29,399 bases of DNA from Gamarada debralockiae (taxonomy: Eukaryota > Ascomycota > Leotiomycetes > Helotiales > Hyphodiscaceae), in contig NXFV01000336.1 in NCBI GenBank assembly GCA_002803225.1, forward strand, positions 1 to 29,399, in the 5' to 3' direction. Numbering within the stretch: the first letter of the stretch is position 1; each line of letters opens with the position of its first letter. Made by a program: the position numbers and the translations under genes. The notes under the pieces were generated by a model. That model was not told where the DNA came from. It saw only the letters and a program-made list of their open reading frames with translations, and did no database searches. Of the stretch, positions 21,655 to 29,399 are shown piece by piece.

Positions 21655-21779
21655 GCCCCGTAGCCTTGCAATCCAACTCAACCTTACCCATGCCTCTGGT
21701 CACTAACTCAACTCCAGAGAATTCGCCACCTCACAAGGCTATGGCTAGTGCAGGTCGGCTGCCCTCCCTGCTAGTACGG
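21655..21779. repeat. Left inner inverted repeat (about 125 bp)
   Basis: It aligns with the reverse complement of 24681-24807. A perfectly shared core around 21718-21750 includes AGAGAATTCGCCACCTCACA. Most differences are transitions, compatible with RIP-type mutation or age. Confidence 0.85.
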
Positions 21780-22136
21780 GCGACATGCCGGAAAGTCTGG
21801 AATAAATCAGTTCACAGAAAGCGGTGGAGCAAAAATAAAGTAGGGATAGCTTTGCCACTTTATATCTAGACGTGCCTTGAGTAAACACTTTATTTCTTAA
21901 GAGTTGGCTAACATTTCATTAGTAAGATTCCTAACGAACCTTCTCCAGAAACAATTACGATCTTACACCGCTGTCATGTGCCGCAGGCCCACAGCGAATG
22001 GGCACCAGGCAATGGTAAAGCTGCTCGCGACGGACGCGTCGATCCGAACTCCAAACACCGTAACCTAGTCAGCCAAGGGATTAGTGGGTTTTAACACTTT
22101 GTAAAAGTGTTCAGTTACGGTCTCTGAGCATTAAAA

Positions 22137-23933
22137 TTAGTAAATTTCTAGATCCAACCATTCCGTTTCCGCAACCATTCGCATTGCGTCTCCCCACATA
22201 ATTCCCTGAACAAACGAGTCTCCAACAAGAACAAACCCTCCCTCGGCTCTGGTACGCAAAATGACGGGGATAGTGAAACCTTCCAAAATACAGATCTTGT
22301 CCCCCTTCCGGCTGCGCGAATGGGACCATCCAACATATCCGTTCTTCGTAGTCATAAAACGCATACCATCTTTCAGTGCCTGTTCAAGGTCTTCAACCAT
22401 AGGTCTCCAATCGCCTTTATTAGGGACATAACCCCCCCCGGAAGACCCTGCCCAGTAATTCTTAAATTCCAACTCAAAATTATCCTTGTGCTCTGTCGCC
22501 AGGGTTTTTAATTCCCGGCCATGAACTAAGAATGATCCCACTTCAAGAATCCAAGCAGTTGTTTGTGTTCCAATAATACCTCGCAGATTTTCGAGTATTT
22601 CCGCATTCCAAAACATAGCGATTCGAAGCGGATAATAGTAGGGATCTGCTCCAAGGGCTTCACCGTACTCATAATATCGAGTCAAAGTGTGTGCTATAGC
22701 CCCCCAAAGACATTCTAAATCATCGTAGGTGTTAGCTTCAGATGTAGGTTGCCATTCTTTTGAGAACTGGAAATCCTCCCCGACTTCGGTCAATGTAGGA
22801 CAGACTCCGTCAATTTCGTCAAAAAAGAAGCCTCGAAGCCGAAGAACATCTGAATCCATTGACACAGATGCCTGGGTCCTGCCTGACGCACGATACCAAG
22901 AATCAGCACCGCTGGGTTGATTATCCCAAAATCTCGGCGTTGCTGTGGGTATACCATGAACAAGATAATTAATGCCTCTTGCGAAACCCTCATCGAGCCC
23001 AAACCAGTTAGGTGTCCAACTTGGAAGCCCGGACGTGTTGTCGCATCCTGAACCTAAAAGGGCAACTATATCCGGAGAGGAACTTGTTGATATAGCAGAG
23101 AGAGCTATGCTAATAGATATGTCTTTAATAGATTGTGTATAGTTCGGAACCGGGATGTAAAGGCCGCCGTCATACACAAGCCCTAGTAAGGCAAAGACTT
23201 TGTCTCGTGGATCTGTGGCTAACGAGTTACAACTGCGCCTTAATGCTTCGAGGAACCGCACGGGCTTGATACTAGCTGCGTCGAGGTGGAATTGGACCAA
23301 ATTCTGGAGGTTGGTGAGCGCAGGAGTCAAACTCGTATCCTTCAACCCATCTGGTGGTTTTATGGCGGCCAGGTCTTTCCAACCGATATCTCGTTGACCG
23401 CAATGAACTACGGTGTGTCGAGCAAGAGCGAGTTCTTGTATGATCCACACTCTTCTCCAGTATGGCCGGCCAAGGAACCTCGCAAGCGCGGCAACTCTCT
23501 CAGCGTTTTTGAAATCGAAATTTCTGTTAGATATACTCTCCAAAACCTGATCAGAATCGTGGCCCTCCTCGCCGATCCAGGCTTCCACCTCATTCGCTCG
23601 GCGATAAATAGACCCCATCCACAAAAGTTGCTGACTCTTCTCAACCTTATCTTGTTGATTAATACAAATTATATCAACCCAAAGACGGCTGAACCCTTTC
23701 GCTCGGAGATGCCGCAACCCTACTTCCAGATTCGTCGTTACTTGCACCGAGGTCTCATTGATTAGGATATCCGTGGTGATTGTTGGATCTCCCCAACAAT
23801 ATGACAGGGCGCAGTATGAGGGTGGGTTGATGAGGGATGCATGTGAGAGAGAACAATGGACTTTGGTTTCGCCAGGGAGAAGTGTTAGGAGTCGGATCTC
23901 GTTGCGGTCGTTGTTGAGAGGTTTGTATTCCAT
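22137..23933 (-). CDS. HET-domain (heterokaryon incompatibility) protein, intact
   Basis: A single uninterrupted frame of 598 residues. The HET domain (PF06985 type) lies near the N-terminus: YCALSYCWGD (40-49), LWVDIICINQQD (84-95), MGSIYRRANEVEAWIGEE (106-123) and GRPYWRRVWIIQELALA (155-171). The C-terminal part carries the usual family ending, GDKICILEGFTIPVILR then GFVLVGDSFVQGIMWGDAM. HET proteins trigger a programmed cell-death response on fusion of genetically different hyphae or in other allorecognition settings; partner and trigger here are unknown. No NLR partner gene lies in the window. The gene is intronless and lies alone inside the TIR-bounded element. It is fully open although the neighbouring HET relic is full of stops, which suggests it is younger or under selection. 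Confidence 0.93.
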   Translation of the reverse strand: MEYKPLNNDRNEIRLLTLLPGETKVHCSLSHASLINPPSYCALSYCWGDPTITTDILINETSVQVTTNLEVGLRHLRAKGFSRLWVDIICINQQDKVEKSQQLLWMGSIYRRANEVEAWIGEEGHDSDQVLESISNRNFDFKNAERVAALARFLGRPYWRRVWIIQELALARHTVVHCGQRDIGWKDLAAIKPPDGLKDTSLTPALTNLQNLVQFHLDAASIKPVRFLEALRRSCNSLATDPRDKVFALLGLVYDGGLYIPVPNYTQSIKDISISIALSAISTSSSPDIVALLGSGCDNTSGLPSWTPNWFGLDEGFARGINYLVHGIPTATPRFWDNQPSGADSWYRASGRTQASVSMDSDVLRLRGFFFDEIDGVCPTLTEVGEDFQFSKEWQPTSEANTYDDLECLWGAIAHTLTRYYEYGEALGADPYYYPLRIAMFWNAEILENLRGIIGTQTTAWILEVGSFLVHGRELKTLATEHKDNFELEFKNYWAGSSGGGYVPNKGDWRPMVEDLEQALKDGMRFMTTKNGYVGWSHSRSRKGDKICILEGFTIPVILRTRAEGGFVLVGDSFVQGIMWGDAMRMVAETEWLDLEIY

Positions 23934-24091
23934 CTCATCTGAGAGATGGGTATCGGTGACAAGGGCAGGTTTCCGGAGAGGAATAATGGGAAATCATGAG
24001 ATCGTATATCAAGGCTAGTGTAGCTATTAGACAACAAGAACTGGTAGGCCAGCGGATATGTGTGACGGGTTCGAAGGAGTTCATGGAAGTC

Positions 24092-24346
24092 CTAAAGGAA
24101 TCGTTGAATTCTATCAAAGACTAAGCTAAATACTCCTTGCTGGATATAAGACGTCCGGATGAAGAAGAGAAGAGAGGGATTCCGTTGACAAGCACTAGCG
24201 GGTGGTATGGTCCGTGCGTTAACACGTGGCGAGTGTTTTACCGAAACACCAAATCTGTGATAGGCTAGTCCCGTTACAATATGGTCGTAGATGAGCTCAC
24301 GCAGTGCGCTGGAAAAATCCTGCCCGCTTGTATTTGCTAGCCACAA
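24092..24346 (-). other. Possible F-box/2EXR-like N-terminal fragment inside the element
   Basis: A minus-strand frame contains ALRELIYDHIVTGLAYHRFG, similar in character to the helix that opens many fungal F-box-like/2EXR proteins (LPxELRxxIYxxI). It is short, has no intact remainder and overlaps the upstream region of the HET gene. It may be captured gene debris or chance. Confidence 0.25.
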
Positions 24347-24680
24347 AGTGGGAAAGCGGTGGCTCAGCAGAGAACAGCGTCGCAGCAGTTGTGGCTTTCA
24401 GTCGATTCCGAGCATATCTGTTAGGATAGGACCGTGGTTCTGGTGAGTATTTCTTACTTGATGTGCTAAGTAATATCGGAGCATCGCAGGAAACAGCTAT
24501 TTCCGTGAAACAAAGTTGAAGACGGTGGAAGAAATGGCTAGGCCGAGGGCAGAGGTTCCGAGCTGAATGTGCGCTGAAAGCCTGCAAGCCCAGCACAGCC
24601 ACTGTGCTAGGTCGTAGACAAGTCTCTTAAATAGGCATAAAGGCAGCACTTCGCCTCTTCTCGTTCAATATGTATCTTGC

Positions 24681-24807
24681 CCCTCCTAGCAGGGGAGGGC
24701 GGCCGACCCGCACTAGCCATAGCCTTGTGAGGTGGCGAATTCTCTAGAGTTGAGTTGGCGACCAAAGGCATGGCCCAAGGTTGAGTTGAATTGCAAGGCT
24801 GCGGGGC
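24681..24807. repeat. Right inner inverted repeat (about 125 bp)
   Basis: It is the inverted counterpart of 21655-21779, at a similar distance from the right end of the element as that copy is from the left end. The 540-bp stretches between the inner repeats and the terminal repeats do not align with each other. Confidence 0.85.
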
Positions 24808-25350
24808 GCCAAGATTCTACACAGCCACAGGCCATCAACGATCACGTGCTGCTATCGGGACGTACGGGGCTAGTGATCGTTTCGGTTGGAGGTACCGATA
24901 GGTGTGGCCACAGGCATTATTACACAAAAAATATAATAAATTTTACCGAGATTACCATAACCACGACGTAGCTAACCAGGATTCTTGCTCACTTGATTGG
25001 AGGAGGTATTAGCCCATGTGGCGACGTCGTATGACATGGCGCGCCCCGGCCGCCACAGGACTGATAATAGCTTTTTAGTATTATAATAAAACCCTGATAT
25101 TCATATCTCATCGTTCTATAAGTTTAAAAGGTGAAAAAGCTAGATAGTTGTGTCGCGAGTCGAGGGGTCCTAACATAGTGTAAAAAGAGGTTCTCTATAA
25201 ATTCAAGGGGGCGGCGACGATACGATAATAAATTTCGGAATTAATAGGTTAGGTGTGTTCAGGGGAGATATATAATACAACTGAAACGAAAATAAATAGA
25301 AATTTTAATGCGTTCATAGATTTAAAGTCGCTTGAAGTCGAAGTACCTAC

Positions 25351-25398
25351 GATTTGTCTCGTTACGGGGTGCGTCTCGGGACGCAGGGACAGACGTTA
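25351..25398. repeat. Right terminal inverted repeat, 48 bp
   Basis: It is the inverted counterpart of 21079-21126 (44/48). It ends AGACGTTA at 25398; the next base outward is already HET-relic sequence. Confidence 0.88.
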
Positions 25399-26172
25399 GT
25401 TGACACCAAGCCAAAGACTGCAAGCATTATCGAGAGGATTAATGCATCGGTAACGTCTTGTATTCTGCAGAAGTTGCAGCAGACTAATCTTCGCAATATC
25501 TCTCTTCTCTCGATCATAAAACCATTGCGGCCAATATCGACGTAAGACGTTCATATGCCCAGCTTGAGATATCAGTGTCTTCAGAGAGCTGCTCTAAGCT
25601 TTGTTGTCGTCCAGCCGCGTCGCCCTCGGTAACAACTTTCGTGAAGGCTTCAGGATTACTAAACACTTCTGGTGATGGTGAAAGATCTTTTACCAGGGTG
25701 ACAGCTTCTATTTCCTCGGCCTCGTCGTTTGGCTCCTTCCAGTACTCGGGTGCCTAACTACACAAACACCTCTTCAGCCTGCGAGTAAATATCTCGCATA
25801 AGAACGATCTGAAAAGATTTCTCTCTGAGATCCCTTTAATTGATGCAAATACTGTGAATCCACAAACAGACCAGGTCATTTTCGAGTCGCAGGCGTTAAA
25901 GTACTGCATAGCAATTAATAGTAACTTGGTACTTTCTGCCATCAACCGAGGTAGAACGCGTTTCATTCGGATCTCCCCCATACGTACGAAACTGCTTTGT
26001 AAACAGGATTCTCATCTATGTAGACACGGTGGAGAGTACACCTAATCTTTGATGTTCGATCGGAAGACGGTGCTAGATTAAGAAGACGGATCTGGCAGCG
26101 GGTTAAACTAATCTGTTTTAATAGCTCTGTGGCATTAGACCATCTTCCATAATCAAAGGCATGTGCTCGCAC
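25399..26172 (-). pseudogene. HET-domain gene relic, N-terminal half
   Basis: On the minus strand, CQIRLLNLAP and YKAVSYVWG (to about 25975) open a HET domain. The frame then slips and continues as GDPNETRSTSVDGRKYQVTI. Further on, ENDLVCLWIHSICIN is followed by TAA (25838-25836) where family members have Gln, and IVLMRDIYSQAEEVFV by TAG (25760-25758) where Trp is expected. Both changes are single transitions. Beyond this, long open pieces in other frames run to a TRRYRCINPLDNACSLWLG-like stretch at about 25465-25405, resembling the DPRDKVYALLGL motif. The relic ends exactly at the element boundary at 25398 and resumes at 21078. There is no good ATG; the frame at 26172 starts with GTG. Confidence 0.82.
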
Positions 26173-27663
26173 TCGACCAAGCTAGAAGGCGCATGTTGAA
26201 TGGGCTTGATTCCAGAGTTAGGGACCCCTTTAAATCCATGGTGTCGTTCGGCATCGTGTTGATGAAGTTCATACCGTTTGGTTGCTAGCAGGTCTAGCTG
26301 AACATCAACGAAGCTCAATAATATAAAGATAGAACATGCATATGAGTACAAAACATTTTCACTCCTAATTTCGACAGAAGATCTTGGATAATTCTCTGAT
26401 AAGAGATACCGACAGCTATAGGGTCTGTAGAGCAACAGACCCTCAAAGCATCTGAGGGAGCCCCGACACTCGCAAGCGGCGTGAAAATCTACGACCTCAA
26501 GCAGCCTTGGGACAGGTCATGACTTTCCTTCCTCATTGTGCAGGATTCTGAATGCAATTGAAGTGTTTGCCGAAATGAGCGCGACTTGCCAGTATTCGCA
26601 CGCCGGGCATTCAAACCCCAGTAACTTCATGACTTGCGGACTGGGCATTATCTTGTGTTTGTCGAACATATGATCGTTCAGCTATTTCTTAGTAGAATCA
26701 GCGAAGAGACAAAGTTCAACTGGGCAAACGTAAGGGCGGTAGACTGTCATATCCGGCATTCCATTCGTTCGGCCCTTGTGCTTATCGATCTCAGCTTCCA
26801 TAGCAGAGATAGTCGTGTCAAACAATTCATTGGTAAGAATAGACTAACCTGGGATAACACTGGAAGCCGACGGGGCATGTGAAGCCGATGGCCGAAGGAG
26901 CACTGTTCAGTCATGGATGCTAGCCTGTTTGAATTGTTCAAGAATGGGGGTGGGGGGATGGGCTATACTCATCATTAGAGAATCCAGCGAAATCTGTCTC
27001 GGATCAGTAGCTGCTGCCATCAGAGCTCTCATCGGAAGCCGGGAACCCACGAAACTTCGTGTCCTAAGCTACCATCTCTGGAGATTATTCCTGCTGAACT
27101 TCGCTTGAAAAGTCCTCTCCTTTGACTTGTACGTGGGGCCCAAGAGAAGATCATCAACTCATTTCTCCACAGGTCAGTGAGATTGATATGAATATTGTCT
27201 ATGATGTTGTTTTCGGAGAGATGATTAACATCGTTAGCATTGGTTGGTACAAAGCAGGGCAAGTTATGAGGACAATTGAAAGGCCGGCCGATACGGGTAC
27301 AACTTACACAAGAGTCTCGGACTATGTTATACTGGCGGGGCTCCCAAGGCCCATGGGCAGGCGTGAGGTAATGGGTATGGCTAAGACTAAACCCGGAGTC
27401 AGCCTTCTAGATATCCTTTATTTCATCGTTCCTTTAAAACAAGGAGTTAAAATTCGGGAGGACAGAAAGGACCAATGACTTACTGGGATTTGCCGCCTTT
27501 TCCGCGAAGGAACAAGCTCAACGGAGGTGAATGAGATGTTACAATAGAATTGTGAAGGCAGCATGACAAATTGGATTATCACGTGGGTGGCGTCTGCCAC
27601 TTCCCGTTTTCGTCAACGAAACACCAAAAATACAACCTCAAGTTGTACTGCCAAGACTTCGAG
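26173..27663. other. Gene-poor stretch with scattered coding debris
   Basis: No intact gene is supported. At about 27063-27119 the plus strand encodes PKLPSLEIIPAELRLK, resembling the opening of fungal F-box/2EXR-like proteins, but it stops within a few codons. A frame of 118 codons (27122-27478) starts with TTG and has no recognisable domain. A perfect hairpin lies at 26420-26443. Confidence 0.4.
26420..26443. repeat. Perfect 9-bp stem hairpin
   Basis: AGGGTCTGT, a six-base loop, then ACAGACCCT. It lies about 250 bp upstream of the first recognisable HET-relic codons. No tract of T or A marks it as a transcription signal; it could be a footprint of a small mobile element. Confidence 0.6.
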
Positions 27664-28576
27664 ATGATCGGCTATATCTTTGCGCTGCTCCCCCTTTACG
27701 TCCTTATATATCTTCCAATTTCGCATATGTTCAATGGCTCTCAGCAACGATCAGCAAAACACCAAGCCGTGAGCTTCAACGAATCCTTCATTGCGATCGA
27801 CGAGCCCCTTTCTTGTCCTTCACACAACTTCAACACCTACATTCTTTCCCACGAGCCTTTGATCATCTATATTGAGAACTTTCTCAGTGAGAGCGAGTCC
27901 AAGCATCTCCTGGAAATCAGGTACTTGAAGCCAATTTTGCGTGCCGATTCAAATCTTCGAAATCCGAGTTTTCCGATCATCGGCACGTGACTGACCCCTG
28001 AGTAGTGAAGACAAATTCGCGCCTTCAACTGTATCAACCGGAGCAGAAACTTCTGTTCAGAAGGAAATTCGTTTTTCGGAGGTTGCTCTTTTAGATCGCG
28101 ATGACATCGTCCGCTGTATCGAGAATCGGGCGCGAGCTTTCCAAGGCTGGCGACCTCATCTCCACATTGAACGGCTGAGAACGCAAAGATATGGCGTAGG
28201 AGGCTATTATAAACACCACTTTGACTGGAGTGGTGCGAGCAGAGATACCGATCGCGTAAGCACCTTCATGGTGTACGTTGATGCTAATTGTGAGGGCGGT
28301 GGAACTGAGTTTCCGAGGATCAGGATGCCCGAAACAGGAAAAGGCAGATGGTGTGAGTTCTTGGAATGCGAGGATGAAGTTGAAGGCCACAGTAGCAGAA
28401 GAAGAGAGAGAATAGGGTTGACTTTCAAGCCGATTAAAGGGAATGCGATTTTCTGGGAGAATTTAAGATCCGATGGGAAGGGATATGAGGAGACCTATCA
28501 TGCAGGATTGCCGGTGTTGTCTGGGTCAAAGGTTGGATTGAACATTTGGAGCTGGGGATCTGCCAGAGAGCAATAA
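27664..28576 (+). CDS. Prolyl 4-hydroxylase-like 2-oxoglutarate/Fe(II) dioxygenase
   Basis: Two exons, 27664-27920 and 28006-28576, with an 85-bp intron (GTACTT...GAGTAG), give 275 residues. An N-terminal hydrophobic segment (about residues 3-23) suggests a signal anchor to the ER/secretory pathway. The P4Hc-type core shows the iron ligands HFD in YYKHHFDW (His157, Asp159) and the distal His251 in YHAGLPVLSGSKVGLNIWSW, with Lys261 ten residues later to bind 2-oxoglutarate. EGGGTEFPRI, the strand pair between them, is typical. Such enzymes hydroxylate proline; the protein target in fungi is usually unknown. The ATG at 27664 is chosen because it starts the hydrophobic anchor and follows an in-frame region without conserved sequence. 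The gene appears complete. Confidence 0.9.
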
Positions 28577-28847
28577 AGACATTCAGTGAAGTATCTCCAC
28601 GTGAGTATCGCGCTTTGTTCAAACGTGTCAATTGTTTGCTTTGTCCCCTTGCAAGTCGCGACATCCTTTCTTGGATTTGCTTCGTTGAGCGCACCTTTCG
28701 ACCTTTAACAATGATTCCCAACTCGCATCAAATTCCAACCAAACTTCATTCACAGTCGTCAACTATATCTTTCCGCCTCAAATATTTTACCTGAGCAGTC
28801 TGTAATATAATCTCGTCTCCGTTACCAACTTCCGCACTGTGATCATA

Positions 28848-29264
28848 ATGCCACACGTCACGCCAGCCATCCAAAAACAGCTCACCACCGCACGTACTCG
28901 AACCAAATCCATTGCCGAAAGCATCGAACCTTCCCCCTCCATCAACGAACCGGACCCCCGCGAACTCGTCTACAACATCCACACAAACAAGTTCCGCACC
29001 GCATATCGATCCAACCTCCTCACGCATGACCTCAAAGACGCGCTGCTCATTGAGGTGCGAGCCAATATGCCACCTCTGTTGGTTGATGGGAGAATGCAGG
29101 TCATTGTGATACCGAAATGGAAGACTAAGGTGTACTTTCTTTGGAGGACGAGTAATGGAAATTTGACGAAGGTCAAGAAGAGGGTTGTGAGGTTGCCGAC
29201 GCGGGTTTGGATGGAGAGAAACTTTGGGTGGAAGTGGAAGGAGCTTTGGATTGAGAGGTGTTGA
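28848..29264 (+). CDS. Small hypothetical protein
   Basis: An intronless frame gives 138 residues from the ATG at 28848; an in-frame GTG at 28839 is less likely as start. The N-terminal half is hydrophilic with Thr/Arg and Ser/Pro clusters. The C-terminal half has alternating hydrophobic residues (MQVIVIPKWKTKVYFLWRTS), then a basic and Trp-rich end (WMERNFGWKWKELWIERC), suggesting a small beta/alpha fold. No family is recognised. It lies about 270 bp downstream of the hydroxylase on the same strand, with a C/T-rich stretch before the start that is compatible with its own promoter. Confidence 0.5.
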   Translation: MPHVTPAIQKQLTTARTRTKSIAESIEPSPSINEPDPRELVYNIHTNKFRTAYRSNLLTHDLKDALLIEVRANMPPLLVDGRMQVIVIPKWKTKVYFLWRTSNGNLTKVKKRVVRLPTRVWMERNFGWKWKELWIERC

Positions 29265-29368
29265 GGGGTGGATGGCGGGGTTGGATCATTAGATGCGGTC
29301 ACGGAATTTTCGATGGAATGGTGATGGGCTCGAGTGAGTATGGCATACGGAGACTACCGCATTTTATA

Positions 29369-29399
29369 TTTTTTTTTGGGGGGGGGGGGGGGGGGGGGG
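29369..29399. other. Homopolymer T then G run at window end
   Basis: Nine T are followed by 22 G to the last base. A pure G run of this length at a sequence end is more like a read or assembly artefact (dark-cycle poly-G) than genome sequence. Confidence 0.7.

Larger units (their letters stand above)
21079..25398. mobile_element. 4.3-kb TIR-bounded element (TA-flanked) carrying a HET gene
   Basis: The ends are 48-bp inverted repeats (21079-21126 and 25351-25398) matching at 44 of 48 positions, each starting with TA, as expected for a Tc1/mariner/pogo-type insertion that duplicates TA. A second inverted pair of about 125 bp (21655-21779 and 24681-24807) sits almost equally far from each end (about 580-590 bp). 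The element interrupts a HET pseudogene exactly at the TA. Inside, the only intact frame is the HET gene at 22137-23933. No transposase-like frame is present, so it would be non-autonomous. The alternative is two independent insertions of a related repeat in opposite orientation on either side of the HET gene. The clean join of the flanking relic argues for a single insertion. Confidence 0.75.

Noticed and set aside
26118..26435. 105-codon minus-strand frame upstream of the HET relic
   Set aside because: It does not resemble a HET N-terminus and overlaps the relic in a different phase; it may contain a lost start but this cannot be shown.
27122..27478. 118-codon plus-strand frame upstream of the hydroxylase
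   Set aside because: TTG start, no recognisable motif, no splice partner found; possibly debris but not supportable as a gene.
1..29399. CRISPR arrays, rRNA or bacterial-type operons
   Set aside because: No regularly spaced repeats or rRNA-like sequence were seen, and the intron-bearing genes are eukaryotic.

Overview
The window reads as nuclear DNA of a filamentous ascomycete (Pezizomycotina; a leotiomycete-like relative is possible but cannot be fixed from sequence alone). The signs are short 44-90 bp introns with GT/AG borders and CTAAC/CTAAT-like branch sites, HET-domain genes, a CYP52-type P450, an Hsp30/YRO2-type opsin relative, small secreted Cys-rich proteins, and C-to-T style decay in relics. 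The T run at the left end and the 22-G run at the right end look like contig edges or read artefacts. Exon joins were worked out by hand from splice signals and frame, without RNA evidence.

Layout. 1636-3247 (-): CYP52-like P450, 3 exons. 3795-4492 (+): decayed PaaI/4HBT-type thioesterase, head to head with the P450. 5208-7126 (+): 12-TM MFS drug:H+ antiporter-type transporter, 4 exons. 8087-9901 (-): large secreted glycoprotein-like protein, 6 exons. 11213-11698 (+): small secreted protein with 10 cysteines (effector-like). 12360-12788 (+): small coiled-coil-like protein. 15348-16316 (+): opsin-related 7-TM protein lacking the retinal lysine. 17020-17475 (-): tautomerase-superfamily protein. 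19091-20092 (+): short-chain dehydrogenase/reductase. 20129-26172: nested HET locus. 27664-28576 (+): prolyl 4-hydroxylase-like oxygenase. 28848-29264 (+): small unknown protein.

The most striking structure is at 20129-26172. A HET-domain gene on the minus strand is broken by frameshifts and stops, and is also split in two by a 4,320-bp segment (21079-25398). That segment has 48-bp terminal inverted repeats (44/48 identical), a TA at each end as in Tc1/mariner/pogo-type insertions, and a second inverted pair of about 125 bp placed almost symmetrically inside. Removing the segment at the TA joins the two halves of the relic in an open frame. The segment has no recognisable transposase. Its only intact gene is another, full-length 598-residue HET gene (22137-23933, -). 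So a HET gene appears to ride in a transposon-like element that landed in another HET gene.

The genes do not form an obvious single pathway. CYP52, thioesterase and MFS could be a small lipid-oxidation/export group with a shared 0.55-kb divergent promoter, but the thioesterase is broken. The secreted proteins and HET genes give the region the character of an accessory, fast-evolving locus with long gene-poor gaps.
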